The notes below the pieces were generated by a model. It ran no database searches and had not been told where the DNA came from. It worked only from the letters and a program-made list of their open reading frames with translations. A stretch of DNA of 64,000 nucleotides, taken from positions 744,001 through 808,000 of the forward strand of contig NZ_JAKLTN010000002.1 of the NCBI RefSeq assembly GCF_022012295.1, in the 5' to 3' direction. A program made the position numbers and the translations under genes. This document shows, piece after piece, positions 57,231 through 64,000 of the stretch; positions within the stretch are counted from its first letter, which is position 1; every line of letters begins with the position of its first letter. The stretch comes from Dechloromonas hankyongensis. Its GTDB lineage: Bacteria; Pseudomonadota; Gammaproteobacteria; Burkholderiales; Rhodocyclaceae.

Positions 57231-57671
57231 TCAGTCGAATCGGGGCACCAGACGTGCCTTCTCGATATTGGTAAATTCCAGTTCCACTTCATCTTTTTCA
57301 AGGCGCAAGCCAACCTTGCCGTCCTTGTGGCCCAGCAGTTCGCCCTGGAAGTTGCGGCGCCCGTTATGCGGGATGCGCAGCTTGATCTGGATATCCTGCC
57401 CGGCGAAACGCTCGAAATCGGCCGCCTTCTTGACGACGCGATCCATGCCCGGCGAGGAAATCTCGAGGCGGTCGAAATCGATGTTTTCGACTTCGAAAAC
57501 ACGCGTCAGTTGATTCGACACCTTGGCGCAATCCTCGACATCAATGCCGTTTTCCTTGCCCGGTGCATCGATGAACACACGAATCGTGCGGCCGCGCGGC
57601 GACAGCTCGACATCGACGAGTTCATAACCCAGACCAACAACGGTCGTTTCCAGCAGCGTGTTTAAATCCAT
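57231..57671 (-). CDS. rimP: Ribosome maturation factor RimP
   Basis: 146 aa from ATG 57671; a GTG two codons upstream (57677) is an alternative, directly after the terminator T run. GLGYELVDVELSPRGRTIRVFID and DCAKVSNQLTRVFEVE are typical. 30S assembly. First gene of the nusA operon. Confidence 0.95.
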   Translation of the reverse strand: MDLNTLLETTVVGLGYELVDVELSPRGRTIRVFIDAPGKENGIDVEDCAKVSNQLTRVFEVENIDFDRLEISSPGMDRVVKKAADFERFAGQDIQIKLRIPHNGRRNFQGELLGHKDGKVGLRLEKDEVELEFTNIEKARLVPRFD

Positions 57672-57677
57672 GGCCAC

Positions 57678-57702
57678 AAATAAAAAATGGGCGAAACGCC
57701 CA
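57678..57702 (-). terminator. Terminator in the rimP leader (attenuator candidate)
   Basis: On the - strand TGGGCG-TTT-CGCCCA then TTTTTTATTT, ending at the rimP start. It is downstream of the promoter at 57754, so it would cut rimP-nusA transcripts unless bypassed. NusA itself acts on such sites. Confidence 0.8.
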
Positions 57703-57753
57703 CCTTGAAAACAAAGATGCCCGCCAAAAACAGCGGGAGGAACAAACCCGTGA

Positions 57754-57782
57754 ATTATAACGAGTTTATTCCCCCCAGTAAA
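57754..57782 (-). promoter_or_regulatory. Sigma-70 promoter for rimP-nusA-infB operon
   Basis: On the - strand TTTACT (57777-57782), 17 bp, perfect TATAAT (57754-57759). Start near 57747; leader of about 76 nt with a small hairpin (57720-57737) and then the terminator. It overlaps nothing coding, though rluB ends at 57788. Confidence 0.65.
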
Positions 57783-57787
57783 TCAAT

Positions 57788-58807
57788 TTAGGTGCTCTCC
57801 GGCTCCTTTTGCGGGGCTGGAGCGGTCTTTGCCATCTCGCGCATCAAGCCTTTGACCTCATCCTCGGTCAACTCATACGTACGACCGCGTTTCAATTGCG
57901 GCGGCAGGATGAATGGGCCGTAGCGCACACGAATGAGGCGGCTGACCGTACAACCGACCGCTTCGAACATGCGGCGGACCTCGCGATTGCGTCCTTCGAA
58001 CAGTGACACGCGATACCACTTGTTGGCCCCTTCGCCGCCGGCATCGACCAGGCTGGCGAAATTTGCCATACCGTCCTCCAACTGTACGCCGGCGAGGAGT
58101 TCCTTCTGGGCCTCCATGGTCAATTCACCCAGCACCCGGACTGCGTATTCGCGCACTAGCTCGGAACTAGGATGCATCAGTTTGTTGGCCAGCTCCCCGG
58201 AAGTCGTGAACAGCAGCAAGCCGGAAGTATTGAAGTCGAGGCGACCGACATTGATCCAGCGCCCGCCGCGCATGCGAGGCAAGGCAGCGAATACCGACGG
58301 CCGACCATCCGGGTCGTCGCGCGACACGATCTCGCCTTCCGGCTTGTGGTACATCAGGACGCGCGGCGGCCGCGAGCTGCCGGTGAAGCGGATATTGATC
58401 AGGCGACCGCCGACCTTGACCTTGTCGGTCGGCACCACGGACTGGCCGATCGTCGCCACCACACCATTGACGCTGACTCGGCCAGCGGCAATCCATTCTT
58501 CCATTTCGCGCCGCGAACCGACGCCGGCTTCAGCCAGCACCTTCTGCAAGCGCACCGGCTTGGCTTCGGCGAGCGGCCGTCCGTCGCGGGCAATCTGGCC
58601 GCGCTGGGCACGGCCACCGGTATTGGGAGCCGGCTTGCGACGTGGCGCGGGTTTCGCGGCCGGGACATCGCCCGACTGCGGCTCACCCCGGGCAGCGCGA
58701 CCACGCGGTGGCGCATCGGTGCGGCGACCAGACTCATGCTGACCGCGCTCGGCTACCCCCTCAGGCTTGTCCGACGATTGACGAAATGGTGTGCGTTTAT
58801 TTTTCAT
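57788..58807 (-). CDS. rluB: 23S rRNA pseudouridine(2605) synthase
   Basis: 339 aa. S4 domain ([21 protein letters not shown]), then RsuA/RluB catalytic region with [14 protein letters not shown] (Asp). A basic Pro/Arg-rich N-terminal extension of about 75 aa is unusual compared with short forms but common in betaproteobacteria. ATGA overlap with scpB. Confidence 0.95.
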   Translation of the reverse strand: MKNKRTPFRQSSDKPEGVAERGQHESGRRTDAPPRGRAARGEPQSGDVPAAKPAPRRKPAPNTGGRAQRGQIARDGRPLAEAKPVRLQKVLAEAGVGSRREMEEWIAAGRVSVNGVVATIGQSVVPTDKVKVGGRLINIRFTGSSRPPRVLMYHKPEGEIVSRDDPDGRPSVFAALPRMRGGRWINVGRLDFNTSGLLLFTTSGELANKLMHPSSELVREYAVRVLGELTMEAQKELLAGVQLEDGMANFASLVDAGGEGANKWYRVSLFEGRNREVRRMFEAVGCTVSRLIRVRYGPFILPPQLKRGRTYELTEDEVKGLMREMAKTAPAPQKEPEST

Positions 58808-59340
58808 TGTTCCAGCTCCAGTGTCTGGCTGATTTGTTCAAGCGGCGGCAGTTCGCTGACGCTTCTGAGACCGAGATCATCGAGAAATTGCTTGGTCGTG
58901 GCAAACAGGGCAGGCCGGCCCGGCGTTTCGCGATGGCCGACGACATCGATCCAGCCGCGTTCCTCCAGGGTCTTGATCACGTTGGCATTGACCGCGACGC
59001 CGCGGATTTCCTCGATGTCGCCCCGGGTCACCGGTTGACGATAGGCGATGATGGCCAGGGTTTCCAGCACGGCCCGCGAGTATTTTGGCGGCCGCTCCGG
59101 GTTGAGGCGTTCGATGTAGGGCAGATATTCGGCCCGCGTCCGAAAACGCCAGCCGGAGGCGAGCTGGATCAGTTCGACCGGGCGCTCGCCCCATTCCTCG
59201 CGCAACTCGTCGAGCAACTTGCGCAGGGTATCGGACGATAGTTCCTCGTCGAACATCTTCTTCATGTCGTTGGGCGTCATCGGCTCGCGCGCGGCAAGCA
59301 AGGCCGCTTCAAGTACCCGCTTGACCAGGCTCGGTTCCAT
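58804..59340 (-). CDS. scpB: Segregation and condensation protein B
   Basis: 178 aa from ATG 59340 ([17 protein letters not shown]); an upstream frame extension lies inside scpA. Winged-helix repeats, [27 protein letters not shown] signature. Works with ScpA and SMC. Overlaps scpA end by 32 bp and rluB start by 4. Confidence 0.96.
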   Translation of the reverse strand: MEPSLVKRVLEAALLAAREPMTPNDMKKMFDEELSSDTLRKLLDELREEWGERPVELIQLASGWRFRTRAEYLPYIERLNPERPPKYSRAVLETLAIIAYRQPVTRGDIEEIRGVAVNANVIKTLEERGWIDVVGHRETPGRPALFATTKQFLDDLGLRSVSELPPLEQISQTLELEQ

Positions 59341-60205
59341 CGCCCTCCTCCATGATCGCTTCCGGCTCACCCGAACTGATGTTGATATAGATCGGCGCAA
59401 AGGCCTCGGTCTGCGTGATGCGGATCATCTTCTCGCGCCCGAGTTCGAGCATCGCCAGGAAATGCACGACCAGGCCGGGCGCGCCCATTTCGGGATCGAA
59501 CAAGGTCTCGAAACGGACGAAGCCGCCCTGTTCCTGCAGCGTACGCAGGATGATGCCCATGTGCTCGCGCACCGACAATTCTTCACGGCCGATCTTGTGG
59601 TGCTTCTTCAAGCCCGCCTGGCGCACGATGGACATCCAGGCATCCTTGAGATCGGCGACCGAAACCTCGGGCAGACGAACCAGCAGCGACTTTTCGACCA
59701 GCGTTTCGACCCAGAAGAATTCCCGCTCGGCCTGCGGCATTTCGTTCAGCTTCTGGCCGGCGAGTTTCATCTGCTCGTATTCCATCAGGCGACGCACCAG
59801 CTCGGCACGCGGATCTTCCGCCGTATCGCCATCGGCCGCCTTGGGCCGGGGCAACAGCATGCGCGACTTGATCTCGATGAGCAGCGCCGCCATTACCAGG
59901 TAATCGGCCGCCAGTTCCAGGTTCTGCGCCCGCATGGCTTCGACGTAATCGAGGTATTGCCGGGTCAGCGGTGCCATCGGTATATCGAGGATATCGACGT
60001 TGGCGCGGCGGATCATGTACAGCAGCAGATCGAGCGGCCCCTCGAAGGCATCGAGCATGATGGCCAGGGCATCGGGCGGAATGTACAGGTCGAGCGGCAA
60101 CTGCTCCATCGCCTGGCCGTAAATCCGCGCCACCGGCTCGAACAGCTCGGTTTGCGCTGCTGGCTCGACCTCCAGCACGTCCATCACGTCACCCGCTGCC
60201 GTCAT
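59309..60205 (-). CDS. scpA: Segregation and condensation protein A
   Basis: 298 aa. Kleisin with [45 protein letters not shown]. The C-terminal winged helix is near [16 protein letters not shown]. Bridges SMC heads. 1 bp after the LpxB_N-like gene stop. Confidence 0.96.
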   Translation of the reverse strand: MTAAGDVMDVLEVEPAAQTELFEPVARIYGQAMEQLPLDLYIPPDALAIMLDAFEGPLDLLLYMIRRANVDILDIPMAPLTRQYLDYVEAMRAQNLELAADYLVMAALLIEIKSRMLLPRPKAADGDTAEDPRAELVRRLMEYEQMKLAGQKLNEMPQAEREFFWVETLVEKSLLVRLPEVSVADLKDAWMSIVRQAGLKKHHKIGREELSVREHMGIILRTLQEQGGFVRFETLFDPEMGAPGLVVHFLAMLELGREKMIRITQTEAFAPIYINISSGEPEAIMEEGDGTEPGQAGT

Positions 60206-60206
60206 C

Positions 60207-60497
60207 TCAGGAGGCCGCAGCGCGGCCCTTTCCCTTGTAGTGCAGATGCAGGTTGCGGAAATAGATCACCAGGCCCAGCGCTTGTCCGAAGGTGAACACC
60301 GGGTCATTGCGATGAATGGCATAGACGGTCAGCACCAGCCCGCCGCCAATGCTGAAATACCAGAAGGCAACCGGCACCACGACCTGCTTGGCCTTTTCGC
60401 TCGACCACCACTGGACAACGAAGCGCATCATGAACAGTCCCTGGCCGCCAAAACCGATGGCGATCCAGATCAGGGACTCCCAGTCCAGTCCGAACAT
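60207..60497 (-). CDS. Lipid-A-disaccharide synthase N-terminal-domain-like membrane protein
   Basis: 96 aa from ATG 60497, overlapping the trpS stop by one base (TGATG); the frame is open upstream within trpS. Three hydrophobic helices, WIAIGFGGQGLFMMRFVVQWWSSEKAKQ motif of the LpxB_N domain, found alone in many bacteria. Function unknown; perhaps undecaprenyl or sugar transport related. Confidence 0.88.
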   Translation of the reverse strand: MFGLDWESLIWIAIGFGGQGLFMMRFVVQWWSSEKAKQVVVPVAFWYFSIGGGLVLTVYAIHRNDPVFTFGQALGLVIYFRNLHLHYKGKGRAAAS

Positions 60498-61699
60498 CAG
60501 TGGTATTCCAGCCCCATCGCCTCGCGCACGTCGCGCATGGTCTCCCGCGCCAGCTCGCGAGCCTTTTCGCAGCCGTCGGCGATGATGTTCTTGACCAGCG
60601 TCGGGTCGTCCAGATACATCTGTGCCCTTTCGCGCATCGGCACCTGTTCCTTGAGTATGCCGTCGATGACCGGCTGCTTGCACTCGATGCAGCCGATACC
60701 GGCGGTCCGGCAGCCCTGCTGCACCCACTCCTTGCAGGCTTCGTTGGAATAGACCTGATGCAGTTGCCAGACCGGGCACTTGGTCGGCTCGCCCGGGTCG
60801 TGGCGACGAACGCGCGCCGGGTCGGTCGGCATGCTCTTGACCTTCTTGGCCACCGACTCTTCCGATTCGCGCATGGTGATGGTGTTGTGGTACGACTTGG
60901 ACATCTTCTGCCCGTCGAGGCCCGGCATCTTGGATTCCTCGGTCAGCAGGTAGCCCGGCTCGACCAGGATCATCTTGCCGGATCCTTCGAGGTAGCCGAA
61001 CAGACGCTCACGGTCGAGCGCCGAGAGGTGCTGGATTTCGTTCAACAGCGCCTTGCCTTGCTCCAGCGCTTCCTTGTCGCCATTCTGGACAAAACCGGTA
61101 CGCAGTTCCTCGTACAGGCGTGCCTTCTTGCTGCCCAGCTTCTTGACCGCCTCGCGGGCCTTGTCCTCGAAGCCCGGCTCGCGGCCGTACATGTGGTTGA
61201 AGCGGCGGGCCAGTTCGCGGGTGAATTCGACGTGCGGAATCTGGTCCTCGCCGACCGGCACCTTGTCGGCGCGGTAGATCAGGATGTCGGCGCTCATCAG
61301 CAGCGGATAGCCGAGGAAGCCGTAGGTGGTCAGGTCCTTGCCAGCCAGCTTCTCCTGCTGGTCCTTGTAGGTCGGCACGCGCTCCAGCCAGCCGAGCGGC
61401 GTCATCATCGACATCAGCAGGTGCAGCTCGGCGTGTTCCGGCACCTTGGACTGGATGAACAGCGTCGCCTGGTTGGGATCGACGCCGGCGGCCAGCCAGT
61501 CGATGACCATGTCCATCGACGACCTTTCGATGCCTTGCGGGTTGTCGTATTGCGTCGTCAGGGCATGCCAGTCGGCAACGAAGAACAGGCAGGGATACTC
61601 GTGCTGGAGCTTGACCCAGTTCTTGAGAACCCCGTGATAGTGGCCGAGATGCAGGGCGCCGGTCGGGCGCATGCCGGAGAGAACACGTTCAGCGTACAT
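60497..61699 (-). CDS. trpS: Tryptophan-tRNA ligase
   Basis: 400 aa. Class I synthetase: GMRPTGALHLGHYHGVL (HIGH-like) and KMSKSYHNTI (KMSKS). The insert with Cys pairs near GCRTAGIGCIECKQ is typical of the longer proteobacterial form. 6 bp after the M50 protease gene stop region in the same - strand unit. Confidence 0.97.
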   Translation of the reverse strand: MYAERVLSGMRPTGALHLGHYHGVLKNWVKLQHEYPCLFFVADWHALTTQYDNPQGIERSSMDMVIDWLAAGVDPNQATLFIQSKVPEHAELHLLMSMMTPLGWLERVPTYKDQQEKLAGKDLTTYGFLGYPLLMSADILIYRADKVPVGEDQIPHVEFTRELARRFNHMYGREPGFEDKAREAVKKLGSKKARLYEELRTGFVQNGDKEALEQGKALLNEIQHLSALDRERLFGYLEGSGKMILVEPGYLLTEESKMPGLDGQKMSKSYHNTITMRESEESVAKKVKSMPTDPARVRRHDPGEPTKCPVWQLHQVYSNEACKEWVQQGCRTAGIGCIECKQPVIDGILKEQVPMRERAQMYLDDPTLVKNIIADGCEKARELARETMRDVREAMGLEYH

Positions 61700-61705
61700 A
61701 GTCGA

Positions 61706-62359
61706 TTAGTAGAGACCAAAAATGAGTTCGATAAGCCGCGCCGACACCATGACCAGCGGGTTCATGACGGCGCCGAGAATACCGGTGAACAACAAGAGCA
61801 GCAAAATCGGGAAGCCCCAGCGTTCGAGCTGGGCGAATTTCCAGGCCAGCGCATGCGGCAGCAGGCTGACGGCAATCCGTCCGCCATCAAGCGGCGGCAG
61901 CGGCAGCAGGTTGAGCACCATCAGCACACAATTGACCATGATGCCGACCTTGCTCATTTCCGACAGCGGCAGGGTGAATTCGTTGGAGGGCATCAACCAC
62001 GCCAGCTTGAGCATCGAAGCCCAGCACAGGGCCATGAACAGGTTGGCACCGGGGCCGGCGGCCGCAACCCAGAACATGTCCTTCTTGGGATGGCGCAGGC
62101 GGCTGAAATCGACCGGGACCGGCTTGGCATAGCCGAACAGGAAGGTGCCGCCGGAAAAGAGCAGGATGGCAATCGGGATGATGATGGTGCCGACCAGATC
62201 GATATGGCGCAGGGGATTCAGGCTGATCCGCCCCATCTGCCAGGCGGTCGGATCGCCGAAATGACGCGCCGCATAGCCGTGCGCCGCCTCGTGCAGCGTG
62301 ATCGCGAAGATCACCGGCAACGCCGAAATGGCCAGGGTCTGGATCAGGCTCGCCAGCAT
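61706..62359 (-). CDS. Site-2 protease-like membrane zinc metalloprotease (M50)
   Basis: 217 aa from ATG 62359. HEAAH zinc motif (HEAAHGYAARHFGD) in the first helix pair, and second zinc motif NLLPLPPLDGGRI. About six membrane segments. Unlike RseP it has no PDZ domain. Substrate unknown; often next to trpS. Confidence 0.93.
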   Translation of the reverse strand: MLASLIQTLAISALPVIFAITLHEAAHGYAARHFGDPTAWQMGRISLNPLRHIDLVGTIIIPIAILLFSGGTFLFGYAKPVPVDFSRLRHPKKDMFWVAAAGPGANLFMALCWASMLKLAWLMPSNEFTLPLSEMSKVGIMVNCVLMVLNLLPLPPLDGGRIAVSLLPHALAWKFAQLERWGFPILLLLLFTGILGAVMNPLVMVSARLIELIFGLY

Positions 62360-62363
62360 GCGT

Positions 62364-62990
62364 TCAATCGAGCCCGAACAGTGCCAGCGAACCGCGCCCG
62401 GCACGAATCAATTCGGGGGCCGAGCCAGTCAGGTCGATGACCGTCGTTGGTTCGGTGCCGCAAGGCCCGCCATCGAGGATCAGCTCCAACTGCTCGTCGA
62501 GCCGGTCCTGGATTTCCCAGCCTTCGGTCAATGGAAATTCGTCGCCCGGCAGTTGCAGGGTCGTGGTCAGCAGCGGCTCGCCCAGCTCTTCGAGCAGGGC
62601 CAGCGCCACCGGATGATCCGGGATACGCAGGCCGATGGTCTTGCGCTTCGGGTGCATGACCCGGCGCGGCAACTCCTTGCTGCCTTCGAGGATGAAGGTA
62701 TAGCTGCCCGGGGTGGCCGCCTTGAGCAGGCGGTACTGGGCGTTGTCGACGCGGGCGTAGGTGGCGATTTCCGACAGGTCGCGCACCATCAGGGTCAGGT
62801 GATGGCGATCGTCGACCTGACGGATCAGGCGAATGCGATCCAGCGCCTCCTTGTCGCCAAGATGGCAACCGAGGGCATAACAGGAGTCGGTCGGTAAGGC
62901 GACAAGCGCCCCCTGGCGGATGAACTCCGCCGCCTGCACCAGCAAGCGCTGCTGCGGCGACTCGGGGTGAATCTGGACGATACGCGCCAT
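62364..62990 (-). CDS. L-threonylcarbamoyladenylate synthase family protein (YciO/TsaC-like)
   Basis: 208 aa. SUA5-YciO-YrdC domain: GALVALPTDSCYALGCHL, DDRHHLTLMVRDLSEIA, IGLRIPDHPVALALL. Length and PTDSCYAL favour the YciO branch rather than TsaC. Lies 2 bp after the PHP-phosphatase gene. Confidence 0.92.
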   Translation of the reverse strand: MARIVQIHPESPQQRLLVQAAEFIRQGALVALPTDSCYALGCHLGDKEALDRIRLIRQVDDRHHLTLMVRDLSEIATYARVDNAQYRLLKAATPGSYTFILEGSKELPRRVMHPKRKTIGLRIPDHPVALALLEELGEPLLTTTLQLPGDEFPLTEGWEIQDRLDEQLELILDGGPCGTEPTTVIDLTGSAPELIRAGRGSLALFGLD

Positions 62991-62992
62991 GC

Positions 62993-63868
62993 TCAGACCA
63001 CCAGACGCCAGACCGGCTTCAGGTCTTCCGGCAATTGCGGCAGCTTGCCGAGATCGACATAGCTCTCTTCCGGCCCGTGGAAATCCGAGCCGCGCGAGGC
63101 ATGGAATTCGTAATGCCGGGCCAAGCGGGCGAAATGCAGCACATGGTCGGGCGAATGGCTGCCGCAGGTCACCTCGATGCCGCAGCCGCCGGCATCCTTG
63201 AAATCATCGAGGAAACGGCGCATGTCGGCACCAGACATCTTGTAGCGGCCCGGATGCGCGACGACAGCGACACCGCCAGCACCATTGATCCATTGGACGG
63301 CGGTTTCCAGGGTTACCCACTGGTGATCGACGTAACCCGGCTTGCCCGGCGTCAGGTAATGCTGAAAAACCCCCGGCACGTCGCGGGCGATGCCGATCGA
63401 CACCAGATAACGAGCAAAGTGGGCGCGCGAGATCAGGTTCGGGTTGGTGACGAAGCACAATGCGCCTTCATAGACGCCCGGAATGCCGATGGCGGCCAGC
63501 GCATCGCCCATGCGTTGGGCGCGTTCGACCCGGCCCTGCCGCAAATCGTGCAGACCGTTGACCAGATCGGGATTGGCCGCATCGAAACCGAGGCCGACGA
63601 TATGAATCGGGGTACCGCGCCATTCGATGGAAATCTCGACACCATTGACGAAACGCATGCCGACTTCCTCGGCGGTGGCCCTAGCCTCGGCCAGACCGCC
63701 CATATCGTCATGGTCGGTCAGTGCCCATAGATCGACGCCATTCGCCGCCGCCCGGCGGGCGACCACCTGGGGCGGCAACAAACCGTCGGAAACAATGGAA
63801 TGGCAGTGGAAGTCGAAATTGGCAGGCGTCACGGGCAAGCTTTTGAAAGCAAACGACGAGTTTATCAT
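62993..63868 (-). CDS. PHP-domain phosphoesterase (RNase AM/TrpH-like)
   Basis: 291 aa. PHP metal motifs: FDFHCHSIVSDG, WALTDHDD, VAHPGRY, GSDFHGPEE. Homologues are 3',5'-nucleoside bisphosphate phosphatases, and act as 5'-RNase. First gene of the - strand unit running through trpS and scpAB. Confidence 0.93.
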   Translation of the reverse strand: MINSSFAFKSLPVTPANFDFHCHSIVSDGLLPPQVVARRAAANGVDLWALTDHDDMGGLAEARATAEEVGMRFVNGVEISIEWRGTPIHIVGLGFDAANPDLVNGLHDLRQGRVERAQRMGDALAAIGIPGVYEGALCFVTNPNLISRAHFARYLVSIGIARDVPGVFQHYLTPGKPGYVDHQWVTLETAVQWINGAGGVAVVAHPGRYKMSGADMRRFLDDFKDAGGCGIEVTCGSHSPDHVLHFARLARHYEFHASRGSDFHGPEESYVDLGKLPQLPEDLKPVWRLVV

Positions 63869-63869
63869 G

Positions 63870-63894
63870 AAGGGAGCACCGCCCGATCTCCCTT
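63870..63894 (-). other. Leader hairpin before the PHP gene
   Basis: AAGGGAG (63870-63876) and CTCCCTT (63888-63894), 11-nt loop, ending one base before ATG 63868 on the - strand. The AGGGAG arm would be a ribosome site 20 nt too far upstream, so the hairpin may bring it closer or occlude it. Confidence 0.3.
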
Positions 63895-63909
63895 GTGCGG
63901 CGCAGCATG

Positions 63910-63938
63910 TTGATCAGACAGCCGCATCCCGCTATAGT
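63910..63938 (+). promoter_or_regulatory. Sigma-70 promoter driving the glycine riboswitch transcript
   Basis: TTGATC (63910-63915), 17 bp, TATAGT (63933-63938). Start near 63945, exactly where the riboswitch begins. Divergent from the PHP gene. Confidence 0.7.
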
Positions 63939-63944
63939 GCCTCC

Positions 63945-64000
63945 CGTTCAGTGGGAGAGAGTAGTTCGATCTGCCGCCGAAGGCGCAATTTCACCCGAAA
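63945..64000 (+). promoter_or_regulatory. Glycine riboswitch, first aptamer (3' partial)
   Basis: GGGAGAG (63953-63959) and GCCGCCGAAGGCGCAA (63973-63988), the conserved core of the gcvT-type glycine aptamer, with P1-forming CTCCC/GGGAG near 63941-63957. Cut by the window end, so the second aptamer and the gene (often glycine cleavage or transport) are outside. Confidence 0.8.

Noticed and set aside
49604..57665. Long + strand open frames opposite pnp, infB and nusA (541, 815 and 655 aa)
   Set aside because: They are antisense shadows of well-recognised essential genes with codon-position bias; translations are low-complexity (rich in His, Gln, Gly, Asp) and match no family I know.
60500..62440. 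646-aa + strand open frame opposite trpS and the M50 protease
   Set aside because: Same antisense shadow effect; composition rich in Arg, His and Gln, no domain seen.

Overview
This window looks like the chromosome of a betaproteobacterium, most likely Rhodocyclales (Dechloromonas, Azonexus, Zoogloea or Thauera relatives). The grounds are a complete exosortase A (XrtA)/PEP-CTERM exopolysaccharide locus with the PrsK/PrsR/PrsT regulators, an attached HPr-rel-A cassette, and a housekeeping block in the usual betaproteobacterial order (pnp-rpsO-truB-rbfA-infB-nusA-rimP, rluB-scpB-scpA, trpS). The taxonomic call rests on gene content and protein character only; no search was run. I saw no insertion sequence, phage, CRISPR array or rRNA.

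1-17.9 kb, + strand. A 5'-truncated FemAB-like gene is followed by xrtA (exosortase with fused EpsI domain) and a nearly gapless operon: three XrtA-type glycosyltransferases, two glutamine-dependent asparagine-synthetase-like amidotransferases, an AlgD-type nucleotide-sugar dehydrogenase, an unusual transglutaminase-like/glycosyltransferase fusion, a PaaK/CapK-like ligase, an O-antigen-ligase-like protein, and an AT-rich pair (methyltransferase, NodB deacetylase). 17.9-21.0 kb, - strand: a PL14-like lyase and a Wzx-like flippase. 21.2-23.8 kb, + strand: a third amidotransferase that lacks the glutaminase cysteine, and a TPR protein. 23.9-30.9 kb, - strand: an ATGA-coupled acyl-modification operon (acyl carrier protein, two XrtA hydrolases, PLP aminotransferase-like protein, tandem-GNAT protein, membrane acyltransferase, SGNH hydrolase). 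31.0-33.9 kb, + strand: XrtA acyl-CoA ligase and PLP decarboxylase.

34.1-45.0 kb, + strand. A 447-bp regulatory gap with a good sigma-70 promoter precedes the initiating sugar transferase, the histidine kinase PrsK, the sigma-54 activator PrsR, the TPR lipoprotein PrsT, a TviB-type dehydrogenase, a Sel1/SLT lytic transglycosylase and a trypsin-like protease. At 45.1-48.2 kb a clear -24/-12 (sigma-54) promoter drives a Tat-exported cysteine-containing protein followed by a PqqD-like protein, an HprK-related kinase and a nucleotidyltransferase-fold protein. This HPr-rel-A cassette has no known function and is the most interesting unit in the window; its promoter type suggests control by the neighbouring PrsR.

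48.2-64 kb: tRNA-Arg(UCU) and tRNA-Pro(UGG), dksA (+), then housekeeping genes on the - strand. RNA-level features include a terminator touching the rimP start (possible attenuator of rimP-nusA-infB), hairpins before rpsO and pnp, and at the right edge a + strand promoter leading into the start of a glycine riboswitch cut by the window end.
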